A program made the translations under genes and the position numbers. From contig OY997591.1 in NCBI GenBank assembly GCA_963921825.1, positions 15,929,515 through 15,993,514 of the forward strand: 64,000 bases of DNA, in the 5' to 3' direction. Source of the DNA: Erodium maritimum. Lineage: Eukaryota > Streptophyta > Magnoliopsida > Geraniales > Geraniaceae. The notes beneath the pieces are model-generated. The model was not told where the DNA came from and did not search any database. It was given only the letters and a program-made list of their open reading frames with translations. This document shows positions 53,384 through 63,623 of this stretch, piece after piece (position 1 is the first letter of the stretch; the number at the start of each line of letters is the position of its first letter).

Positions 53384-55560
53384 CTTTTTTTGAAACGGTA
53401 ACGAGGTCAAATGCATTACTGTCAATAACAGTTACAAAAGGACCGAAGTCCTGGGCTCCAGAATATAGTCTGAATCCCCTGTAGGGTACCCAGTGCTCGT
53501 GGACACGTAGAAATAGTCTGCTTTGACATTACAGACACTAAAATAAATTAAGACCACGTTTGACCGTCTCAAAAACAAAGGGAAAGCCAAACCATCACAC
53601 AAGTCCAAAACATTAACCAAATTCAAAAATCCAAATGAAATAGAAAACAGAACAAACTGAAATTAAAATAATACTCAAATGCTTCCAGAGTCTTCCCAAG
53701 ATGAACAAGCACCATCCATCTCGGGTCTAAGGGAATAGGGATAGAGCCCCTCCCCCCCCTCCCGGGGTCTTCTCATTAGCCCTAACAGGGTTGTTTAAGA
53801 GCCCTCGCCTACTGATCATCGCTATCATCCTCGTCCTTCAGTTGTTGTGAAGAAATACTCGATAGATCTAAGGCCCTCTTCAGGTTGGTAATCCGGGTAT
53901 AACATTGGCCTGGCCTGCCCTTTCCTTTGATACTTTTCGCCTTCTTCCTCATTAGTCCCGGACCATCCAGATGTGCACGCGGCTCCTTCTGCTTTCCCCC
54001 AACAACCACCATGTCGATTGTTGGTCCTATTGCAAAAGTTGGTATGCACTCATCCTCGGAGATGTTAGCTAGGTCACAGGTCTTTGTGATCCCTACGAAT
54101 CCTTGTAACGATCCTGGATGCGCCTACTGAGTAAATGGAATTATCCCATCGGGACATTCCTTAGCCATGTCACAAGTCTCTAAATTGTCCTCCCCCTTCT
54201 TACCCAAGTGCGAGGAATCCAGGTGGAGGGAGTAAGGGAAGTCTAATTCCACCCCGACGATCCCAGACCGACCCATAGTAAGAGAGGTAAGGAGCTCATC
54301 CACCGGAAGAACCCGCAGTGCCCTACGAGCTCCCCAATCCGTACAGATCAAACGGTCCATATTAAGACCCATTTGCACCCGTAGGGAGTCATGAAACTGG
54401 ATCTCCCATCTTCCCACTCCTTGAATGCGTGCTTGGCATGCTCCTATCTGGTGGTTTAGACGTCCGCACTGAGTACAAAACCAGGTAACTGCTCATATTG
54501 CAGCTCCGCTATGGATAAGTCCTAGTGTCCCGGGAAATGGAGTAGCATCATCCGTCGTAGAGGCCTGTCCACATCAAGACTTACCAAGAACCACAAAAAA
54601 TCATCTAATCGACGTTGAGTCGGAATAGGAGCAGATATTACCTCGATTCTTAGGGTATTGGCGAGGATTGATCGAATTACAGCGTTTTGGGCATCTCTCG
54701 GGACATTGAAGGCCCGAACGACTATCACCATAAACCGAAACATGATTATACTTGGTTGCATGCATGGTAGAAGAGGAACCAACAACATCGAGTATCCGCT
54801 AAAAGACCACGATCCTCGATGTCGAATATTCTCTAACGCCTCACCAGACAGGCACTCCACGTCAGGCATGCACCTTCCAGTTTTTTATCATATGGTCGTA
54901 GAGTATGGAGACGTTTCACTTGGCATCCCCCACAGTCTGGCCGGCTAGAGAGTGGTTGTACCGATCGCTTGTGGCTGCTGAGACTACTTCCACCGGGATG
55001 ATAAACATATCATCGTCTTCATCCGGATCCTCCTCTCTCGGCAGTACCGGTCGTTGCATGTGAATCTCCCATGGTGGCTTCGGAACAACAGGCGAAGAGG
55101 ACTCATCGGTGACCGATTGGGGGAGGAGAGACAGCAGTGCAGTCAAAACTCTACCCCTTTTCGAGGTTGTGGACGGTAGTTGCAACCTTGGCCAGGCTGG
55201 ACACGACAGTGGAGCGGAGGATAGAGCTGAGAGAAGCTTCGCTTTTGTACCACAATGGTCGGAATCGCCATGGATTATGGTTGCTTCTATAGTGACGGAT
55301 CGGGGATGACGGCCTGCATCTCCTTACCGACCGGTTCCTCACTTGCATGCGACCGCAGCACTGGATTTGAGGGCTTCAGGTTCATTTTGCGAGGGGGAAA
55401 CGGCCGACTCGTGATTTCCAGGAGAGGGTTCGTGGATTTGGTATGGACCATGATGGAAATGGTGGAGTTGTGGGTATGATTCGCACAGAAAAGACAGAAG
55501 GGAGGCAGCAAGAAGAAAGGTTCAAAACCCTAACAGAGCAGTCTCTCAGACTCTAGAGTT
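53384..55560 (-). mobile_element. ORF1-only LINE-type retroelement (DUF4283 plus CCHC)
   Basis: A 14-bp direct repeat with one mismatch flanks the unit: gctaaaattataag at 53370-53383 and gctaaaatcataag at 55561-55574. The minus-strand 3' end is a short poly-A (T7 at 53385-53391) after gacctcgttaccgtttc. The unit is 2.18 kb and holds a decayed ORF1 and a 3' UTR of about 420 bp, with no endonuclease or reverse transcriptase. It is the second case in this window of a complete-ended LINE insertion lacking ORF2, with a different ORF1 class from the one at 20.5 kb. Confidence 0.8.
53809..55480 (-). pseudogene. LINE ORF1, DUF4283 and zinc-knuckle type, frameshifted
   Basis: Gag-like RNA-binding protein of plant LINEs. 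Reading minus: an N-terminal segment (MVHTKSTNPLLEI near 55454), an acidic linker (REEDPDEDDDMFIIP near 55030), then the DUF4283 core with RHRGSWSFSGYSMLLVP near 54820, RAFNVPRDAQ and FLWFLVSLDVDRPLRRM near 54570. A CCHC knuckle, CTQCGRLNHQIGAC, is at 54436-54477 in a shifted frame. The C-terminus ends LSSISSQQLKDEDDSDDQ at 53809. At least four frameshifts or stops. The stop is followed by 3' UTR, not by ORF2. Confidence 0.78.
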
Positions 55561-55757
55561 GCTAAAATCATAAGTTAATACATCTTCAACAATTTCTATA
55601 GGTCCCATATAAAATATAAATTAATAATTCCTTATATACTATATATTACATGAATGATGTATGAAGGTTTTTTTAAAAATGACTCAATTGTCTTTTGTTT
55701 TTTTAAACCAATCTCACTTTCAATCTCATCTTTAATTTCCCTTAGCATTGTAAGAAA

Positions 55758-56400
55758 TTATGGTGTTGTTTTTTCATAACTCAACAAGAAAGTATTGAAT
55801 ATGATTGCCGCTTTCATAGCCTTATTATGCGAAGGAGGCTCCATGGTAGAACTTTCATCATCATCTTTATCAATTCTTACAACACTCTCAATAATTTGTT
55901 CATCGGTCAATAATAGTGCAACTACATTTTCTTCTGGGTGATTCAGAACATCTTCAACGTCCATTACATTGCGGTAACCTAACTCTTTGATCGAATGTCA
56001 AAGTTCTTGAGGAGTTTCACCACCTACTTGTTCATTAGAGTTCTCAAAAGCCATGTTATCTGTTGATTGAAGTTTACAATGACTAAAGTTGTTCATAGTT
56101 ATAATTGCACGAACATCCATAGTCCACACATGTTGAAACTGCAAGAATCATTGCATCTAGCACATTTTTTTTTGGATTTGGAACTTTAACTCCACCATCC
56201 AAAAGGCTTCTATAAAACCAATGACGATAATGTATCTTAAAAGCTCATATAATCCCCGCATCACAAGGTTGAATTTTTGATGTTGTGTTTGGTGCCAAAA
56301 AAATAATTCGACATTTTGCAATCCTTCAATAATTTTTCGAAGGGTAGGGAAATTATCCACAATCAAGATAATTTTTCTTCCAACCATTTTTTTATCTAGT
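55758..56400 (-). pseudogene. pogo/Tigger-type DDE transposase relic
   Basis: The minus frame 56387-56157 has KIILIVDNF followed by EGLQNVELFF, the second-Asp block of Tc1/mariner-pogo transposases (DDE superfamily endonuclease 1). A one-base shift then gives APNTTSKIQPCDAGII, HYRHWFYRSLLDGG and DAMILAVSTC, the standard continuation. The tail, DVEDVLNHPEENVVALLLTD, then NTFLLSYEK (55960-55760), is the usual acidic C-terminal extension. The N-terminal DNA-binding part and first Asp are absent, and at least one stop lies within the conserved block. No terminal repeats were paired. Confidence 0.78.
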
Positions 56401-56755
56401 TGACGAACATGGTTAAGTGAATGTTTGAACGGTGTTTGTAAATGGAGTGTTTTATTATATATTAATAAAATATTAATTCATATATAAATTAAAAATTATC
56501 AACTTATCAATTAATTAATAAATATTTTAATTAATAAACTTTGAGGGTTCCATGACTATTAATTTATAAAGTTCCTAGTATAGTAACATAATCATTTTTT
56601 GAAATCAAGAATAGTAACATACATAATTAACAATGATAACATGTTCATATTTAAAGTTTATAATATAGGGCTAGCATGCACAGGTTGTGCTTGAATTCTC
56701 CAAATAAGAGGTCATCGGTTCCTCGGTCTACAAGCTTGACTAAAATCCTAGTTCC

Positions 56756-57101
56756 TTACCGTGGCACTATTGGGATACAATGAGGGTGGGAAGGACCTGG
56801 TATGCGAATCGGGAGGACAGACCTGAATCTAATGGCCGCCAGACTACAGTCTTGCCTAATTTGGGCCAAACGACTATTCAAGCACCTCTTCCTCTAAACG
56901 TGAATGCTTTGCCACCACCCGGGGTTGAGCCCCGACCAGACCCCCCGCTGGCACTATCAACACCAATCCCACCACACTGAGCACTCTTACCACCACCACC
57001 TTCACCACCCCCCGCCGCCAGTATCAGAGCAATTTCCCCTTCCGCCTCCTACACTACTACCCTTCGAGAACCCCGATACTCTTTCTCAAAGAAAGTCAAG
57101 G
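56756..57101 (+). pseudogene. Proline-rich reading frame of unknown function, 5' part
   Basis: The ATG at 56780 (MRVGRTWYANREDRPESN) or somewhat earlier opens a frame rich in Pro, Leu and Thr. It has a TGA at 56978-56980, then continues open in the same frame (SPPPAASIRAI, REPRYSFSKKV) to the insertion point of the solo LTR at 57101. The continuation is at 60167. The family is not recognised; it may be a retroelement gag-like piece. Texture and basic C-terminal half are the only clues. Confidence 0.4.
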
Positions 57102-57954
57102 TGTCACGCCCCAAATCCGGTATTGACCGGACTCGAGACGCGACTTAGTGAAATTAAATAATAATAATTAAAAGAGGATAAAAGATAACTGATAAAGAAG
57201 AAATAATATATAAATCAACGGGAAGTTCAAACCCTGAGTCTTAAGCTCAGTCAAATACAATGATTCAAAAAGAAAGGTACGTCTCTACGAACACAAAATA
57301 AACCCCGCCTCCGCTAGCTCCCAAGCTCTGCGTAACCCTCTGCTCCAAAACATAAGTAATACCTGTAGAGAACACGGTAAGGGGTGAGCTTGACGCTCAG
57401 TAGGGAAAAGCCCTGAAAACCACCTCAAACGGATTTACAGAAAGTCCTTCCACAGTTTAAAGTTCATTAAAAGTTTGATATAACGGGGCGACACTTAAAC
57501 CATTTAAAGACAATTCCCCCTTTTCCTGACCTTCACCAGTCCCATCACACCAACTCTAACTCAACACCACAACAAACCAAAGCATACACCGAAGGGAACA
57601 ATCCAAGTAAGACACCCAAGTACAATTCCAAACTAACTTTTTAACGATTAAAAGGAGAAGGTGACAACGAGAACATGCAACCCAAATTAAACAACCTTCA
57701 CTTTACTCGACCACAAACTATCCCGGACATCCTCGTCCAGAACCCCTTCACGACCGACTCACAGATAACCACAAAGACGACGCTTTAACTTACACGGAAA
57801 CCACACACATGAACTCATCAACACACAATCAAAATCAAGTCATTCGCAGTCACACACAAATCATAACAAGGAAAACACCCATAGCCACAACACAGCAATA
57901 CTCATTCAAATTTCAAAGCAATCTCAAACACACAAATCGTAACCATCGCACGGT

Positions 57955-58345
57955 CTCGGGAGCAACCCGTTCGGCCCGGCGCAACTGCACGCAACTTCCC
58001 CAGCACAAAGTCGGGATAGGCGGTCGACCTCATCGCGGAACACAGCGTTTTACCGATCGACGGAAGGCAGAGAAATCACCTCTTCGCGGCCTCGTCTCTC
58101 GCGGTGCTCAACACAGCGTTTTACCGAGTGCTAGTCGGAAGGTAAGGAAACCACCTCTTCGCGGGAAACAGTGTTTTACCGACTCAAGGTTGGAAGGTAG
58201 GGAAACCACCTTTCTCGTGTAACCACAGTACACACAAGCCTCACACTTTACCAATCGCGCGCCGGAAGGTACGACACACCTTACGGAAGTACATCTCTCA
58301 CACTTTACCGTCCGCGCATTGGAAGGTACGACACACCTCTCGGGC
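57955..58345 (-). repeat. Repeated cttcgcgg / gttttaccga units in the LTR
   Basis: Irregular repeats of about 60 bp: cctcttcgcgg, cagcgttttaccga and ggaaggtagggaaacc recur four or more times. The corresponding array is at 29810-30055 in the related LTR. Confidence 0.8.
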
Positions 58346-59079
58346 ACAACCCAAACAAATATCACCATAACGATCACAATCATAATCATAATCACAACCA
58401 CATTCACTTACCGACACCCCACTCAACGTGGTAACCCCCGTCGGCTTAACCGGTATCCAATCCCCAACATCCCCAGTTCAACATAACAGATAATCAGGAA
58501 AGAGCCACTCGAACAGTAATATGCATCACCAAGCCCAACTCTACTCGTTTTCATGTTCGTTAATTATTACCCTTCAAACAACACAGAGCACAACCAGATA
58601 CATTCAGCAAATAACCCTACAGGCACGACATGGCCCGATTCTACCAGCACGGCAATTCCCAAGACAGAAATCGTAAATGTTCACAGTTTATATGTCTACG
58701 CTAGTTATTCACCTCCTACATGCATATTAGTTCTTTAACCGGTTATTACGTTTCCCTAAATGCATTCTAGTACATCCGTAATAAAGTGGGTTTCGAGGTA
58801 ATCCCTACCTCTCAAATCTTTATCTGGGTCACCTAGCTGCTGACGTCCTGGCCTACTCCGGTCTTCTCCGTGCTCGGGGTAAAAGCCTGGTTTGAACACA
58901 AAAAGGGACGGTCATCAGTCCCGGTCCAGTCTGTATCAGTTCTCGAATTTTATCAGATAAGTCCTCTTTAATTATCGATTTAGTCCTCTAACGTATCTGA
59001 TTCAGTCCTTTAAAAGTCCGATAAGTCCTCGAGTTTAACTGATTTTAATCCAATTATTTAATTAATAATTTAATTAAAC

Positions 59080-59300
59080 TGGTCTGACCCGGATCCGACC
59101 CGAGTCCAAAATTCGGACTCGAATCCGACCTGGATCCGACCCGTCCAGGTCTCAGACCCGGACCTGACCCGAGCCCGACCCAGACCCGGATCCAGACCCG
59201 AGTCCAGATCCAGTTCAGGATCCAGACCCAAGCCCGGTCCATGTCCAGGCCGAGGCCCAGATCAAGTCCAGGCCCAAGTGCCCGAACTCGCTCTGGCCCA
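59080..59300 (-). repeat. gacccgga-type array in the LTR
   Basis: Short imperfect units (gacccggatccgacccgag, gacccagacccggatccaga), equivalent in position to those at 30.8 and 49.2 kb. Confidence 0.85.
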
Positions 59301-60166
59301 AGGCCCGTTAGAGACAAGCTAGGGTTGGCTTCGGTCCGGTACAACTCCGGCGACGGTGACGGCGCCGGGAAGCTCGATGGCGGTTCTTGACGGCTGTGGA
59401 GGCGTCAGGAGCTCAAGAAGTCGTGGGGAAGGTCGTTGGTGCGAGGCTGGAGCCTCTCCGGCCATATATGACGCCGTGAGAGCTCGCCGGCGTGGAAAAC
59501 TCCAGATCTGGAGCGCGCTAGCTCCGGCGAACTCCCCTCCGGCAGAACTCGGACAAATCGACCTCTCCAGGTTTGATTCTTGGATAGGGAACGACGGGAG
59601 AGACGGATTGAGGTCGGGAAAGGCTCACCGGTACTGGATTTGGCCCGTAGAAGACGTGGTGAAGCTCGACGGTGCGACAGCGATGTTCGATCTGAGTTGA
59701 GGAGGAAGAGGAAGGGGAAAAGGGTTTTTCTTGGTACGGGAGTGACGAAGGAGGGTCGGGGATGGAGAAGGAAGCTCGGGATGGTGACGCTGGAGCTCCG
59801 GCGAGGGTGGTTCGAGAGGGAGGCGACGAGGGAGACTCGAGAGAGAACGGAGGCGATGAAGACGAAGCGTCTCGGGTTCTGCGCGTGAAATGAGGAGAGA
59901 GAGTGTCGCGATTAGGGTTAGCGTGGTGTGGGTCTTGGGCCTGACTCGTGGAGTAGGCTTGCGAGCTCGGCTGGGCCTGGTCTGGCTCGGCCCAAGTCCG
60001 GGTCTAGCCTGGCCCAGACCTAACCCCTCTTCTCTCTCTTTTATTTTTTATTTTTTTTATTTTCCTTTTAGTTTCGCCCTCGTTCCAATTTTTTGATCCG
60101 TTTTCCAACCCCGTCGTTTTAAAACCGTACTTTAGACTATTAAAAATCTCAAGTCTTTACACAAGG

Positions 60167-60390
60167 CCAGGGTAACCGATTCCCAACCTTCCCCACTCGG
60201 CCCACGCAGGTTCAAGAATCCGAAGGACATATCAAGAGAGAGGTTCAAGTGGGCTTTGACTTTGAAGGATCGGTTGAAGAAAAGGGTTTTTGAACTTTTG
60301 GATGCTGACCCAAACAGAAAGGATGGAAGATATACCTCGTCGCAAAGAACAATAACGAGGTTTTCCAAGCAGCCTCGTCGGGACCCATGA
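60167..60390 (+). pseudogene. Proline-rich reading frame of unknown function, 3' part
   Basis: When the solo LTR and one TSD copy are left out, the frame at 57101 continues here: SQPSPLGPRRFKNPKDISR, then RFKWALTLKDRLKKRVFELL and FSKQPRRDP before a TGA at 60388-60390. The segment is basic and predicted helical. I cannot name the family. The clean frame across the junction shows the LTR came later than the coding sequence. Confidence 0.42.
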
Positions 60391-60945
60391 GTGACGATGG
60401 AGGCTACTGAAGTAAAAAAGGAAACTTTTCTTTGTTCTTGTCATGTATCAACCTCTTCGAATCATGTTCCTCGAGGAGAGGTACCCCTTCACACCTCAAC
60501 ACGTCAAGACAACCTCCCGAAAGGGTTTCTAGATCTTTACCCCTACTTAATTGTCCCCATTTTTTTTGTTTCCGTTGTTGTGCTCCAAGTTTGCCTTATA
60601 GGAGTTTGTACTTTATCCTAGAATGTTGGTACACCTATCTCCGCTGGGAGGCCAGGACTATAATCTCGGTTGTACGAGTTTTATTTTTCTTGATTATGTT
60701 GTATTTGGCACTATAAATGAAATGCTCTAGAATCGATTCAGAAGAATATTAACGACATGATTTTCATATGTCATTTAATGTAGGTAATATATTACTTAAC
60801 TACACCTAAGTTTCTGCAATTTTCACTTAACTATACACAACTAATTTATTCGTTTGAGAGATGCTCCAACTTTCTAAAAATAATATTTTACTCAACACCG
60901 TTAATTTTCCATCCAAAAAATCAGCATTTTCATACCAAATCAAGA
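60391..60945. other. Unassigned spacer
   Basis: Short frames at 60391-60621 and 60432-60716 look non-coding. The stretch may be the 3' flank of the proline-rich locus. Homology to the Copia LTR starts only at about 60946. Confidence 0.4.
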
Positions 60946-62488
60946 ACACCGGATAAGGAATGATCGGGCTTGAGTCTCCAAGACGCCTACGTATCCACTT
61001 GGGAATCAAAGCCACGTAATTCTTCTTATGAGGACTCAAGAACACCACAAATGGAGATAAATCCCACCATTGGCCGAAATTCTAGAGAGAAGAAGAGAGA
61101 TTTTTGCTTCCTATTTGTGTCTGGTGTTTGTTATGTTGGAAAAAGATGAATTAAACCAATTAAATCCTATCAACATAATAAACAAAAGTATATGACAAAC
61201 ATGTTGTAATTATGACAAGTATGGTGTTAAGTATGGCTAGACAACATGGGGTTCGGTGGTGAATCACCAACACCTTAATCCTTGTCTTGCTTACTTAGTA
61301 CTAATTAATCAAGACTTGATTGATTAGTTACATGGGCATTGGTTGCATGAGCCTCTCATGGGCCTCTTGGAACATGGCCCGTGGCTATTCCCAACGAGGT
61401 CCCGTGACGCGCTCATCGCATCCAAGTATTCCATACCGGAAATGTCCTACATTTTTTCAGACGTGACCAATCCCAAGACGCCAAGCCTTGTCTCGATCTG
61501 TAAAGTCCTAATCACTTACGGGCATATGACCCAAAACCCAATTTTGGTCATGTCCCGAGACAGCTCCCTATCTGCCATTCTCTGTAAATGTGTCAATGAG
61601 TTTCATCCTCGGTGTGACCTTTAGGTTTATGCATGTCAACAAATCAACGTAAAACCCCATTTTACTTGATCCTATATAAGTGGCAACTAACGAGACTTTA
61701 ATATTTCCTAACACTGCATAACAAATCGAGCCTATCGATTCTAACCTTTCCATCGTCCTTGTCATAATCCTTTTATCACCGATATCCTGATGGAGATAAG
61801 GCATAGAACCGTCATACTTATTATTCTCAATCATTGTTCCTTGATATGTGAGATGACTGAATATATGATACCTAATATCATGTGCATGGCCATGCTATTC
61901 TTTCATTCACTCTTGATCAAGCGGCCGAAAATCGATATCATTCCCATATCTCAGTATGAGGGATAAATCCCTTAGCCGTCTTTCATGTCACTCATGTAGT
62001 TCGTCCCCAAGCCAATCATGGCCATTATGGAATCCCTACTACGGACATTATTAGGCTCATGTCAAACTCAGTTGTTGACTGCAAAGCGATCACAAAGACT
62101 CCTCGGTCTAAGGATACATGGAAAGCTACGACACTAAATATGATCATGACTCAATCTATGGAACATATTTAGGAAGGGCGTCCAATATCATGTCCCACAT
62201 GATATCTATGACTAGACTCCAGAATCTCATTCCAATGAATAACATAACGTAAGCCATAAAGAGCCATCTTTCATACTAGTCGCTTCTAGTAAAGCATTGT
62301 TGATTAGGGACCCATCGAGTGTGATCTATCTCGATCTATGGTTTTATTCGCATGGTGTTCATATATCAAAACACACATCGGTATACTACTCCAACACATA
62401 AGTAATATAAAACCACTTTAATTTTATTGCTAATGATGATATATACATTTGAACATTTACGATTGAACTACAGGCACTAAGACTAACA
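60946..62488 (-). repeat. Copia-1 LTR, inverted and truncated
   Basis: The right end, ggcactaagactaaca, is the reverse of the LTR start at 14754 (tgttagtcttagt). Long blocks match the 14.75-16.3 kb LTR in reverse, for example gagtctccaagacgcctacg at 60975 against cgtaggcgtctgggagactc at 16231. Homology ends near 60946, so roughly the last 140 bp of the LTR (gacccaaca end) are missing. No internal region is attached. Confidence 0.82.
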
Positions 62489-62519
62489 AGATTGATAGAG
62501 GTCATGTTGAATCTCACAA

Positions 62520-63623
62520 CCGATTGATGTAGGATTATTTCGTCGAGCACCCAACCTATGGGCCCGATATGCTCAGGTGTCGATTCCGTGTGTCCTGACC
62601 ACTATTTCAACAGTTGATGGAAAAGGTAGCGGAGCATGGCGATTACTTCTTTCAGAAGCTGGACGATGCAGGACACATGAGGTAGTCGACGCACCAGAAA
62701 TGCACTATCGCATGACTGCTCACCCGATTCATTAGACGAATCCTTGCGTATTGGGGTAAGTACCATACTCGAATGTGTAAAATGTTTTTCTAAGGTCGTT
62801 ATTGAGGTTTTCATGGCTGAGTATGAGCGTAAACCAACAACAAAGGAGTTGACCTGATTACTCGAATCGGGGTACAATCGAGGGTTCCCCGGTATGATTG
62901 GAAGTCTTGACTACATGTATTGGGAGTGGAAGAATTTCCCAGTCGCATTGCAAGGAGCCTACAGTCGGGGAGACCACCATAGGGATCCAACCATTATGCT
63001 GGAGGTTGTATCATCACGTGATTTATAGATTTGACATTTGTTTTTCGGCATGGTTGGCTCGAACAATGACATCAACATCCTCAACGTCGGCCACTTATTC
63101 AAGGACACTTTTCATGGCCATGACTTCGTCGTGGAGTACGAGATCAACGAGCATCGCTACGACCGACTTTATTATTTGCTTGATGGCATTTACCCATTAT
63201 GGTATCGGTTCGTGAAGGTGATTCACCATCCCCATACTCACAAACACAATTTGTTTTCTAAATTCCAAGAAAGTGCTCATAAAGATATTGAACGAGCTTT
63301 TGGAGCGACCCTCTCGTGTTTGGAAGAGGACGACTGTGGCTGATGTGATGCACACTTGTATCATTCTACACAACATGATTGTAGAGGATGAACACGTCCG
63401 GTATGAAACAGGAGATGACGACGTGTATTACGACGCCCCTCTAAAAATACCAGATTGCACACCACTTGAACGATGACACTAAGGAGGGCCCTTTTCTTAC
63501 CGAAAACGCTTGACTATTCTATTCAGTGTCACAAATAATCTGACCCACCGACAACTCCAAGATGACTTTGTTGAGCACATATGGGCTCGGTTTGGAGCAA
63601 CTTACCACTCAGACGATGAGTGA
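62520..63623 (+). pseudogene. PIF-Harbinger transposase, DDE residues kept but frame broken
   Basis: Reading + strand: DYFVEHPTYGPDMLRCRFR near 62535, MEKVAEHGDYFFQKLDDAG near 62620, then after shifts GFPGMIGSLDYMYWEWKNFP near 62885 with the first Asp. MVGSNNDINILNVGHLF at 63050 gives the second Asp, RLYYLLDGIYP follows at about 63168, and KDIERAFGATL at 63274 gives the Glu. After another shift comes VADVMHTCIILHNMIVEDE. A C-terminal LQDDFVEHIWARFGATYHSD ends at the TGA 63621-63623. All three catalytic residues survive, unlike the 44-kb copy, but several stops and frameshifts make it inactive. It starts directly after the Copia LTR piece. Confidence 0.82.

Larger units (their letters stand above)
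57102..60161 (-). mobile_element. Solo LTR, Tekay-like, with perfect target duplication
   Basis: It starts tgtcacgcccc and ends aagtctttaca, with the 5-bp TSD caagg at 57097-57101 and 60162-60166. At 3.06 kb it is the same subfamily as the LTR at 29168. Both share the cgcggaacacagcgttttac units, the ggggtgagcttgacgctcag block (57378-57405) and a gacccgga-type array (59080-59300). There is no internal sequence. It splits a proline-rich reading frame. Confidence 0.92.

Noticed and set aside
56670-56765. Possible SINE head (ggtcatcggttcctcgg resembling a B box)
   Set aside because: No A box at the right distance, no poly-A tail and no target duplication were found.
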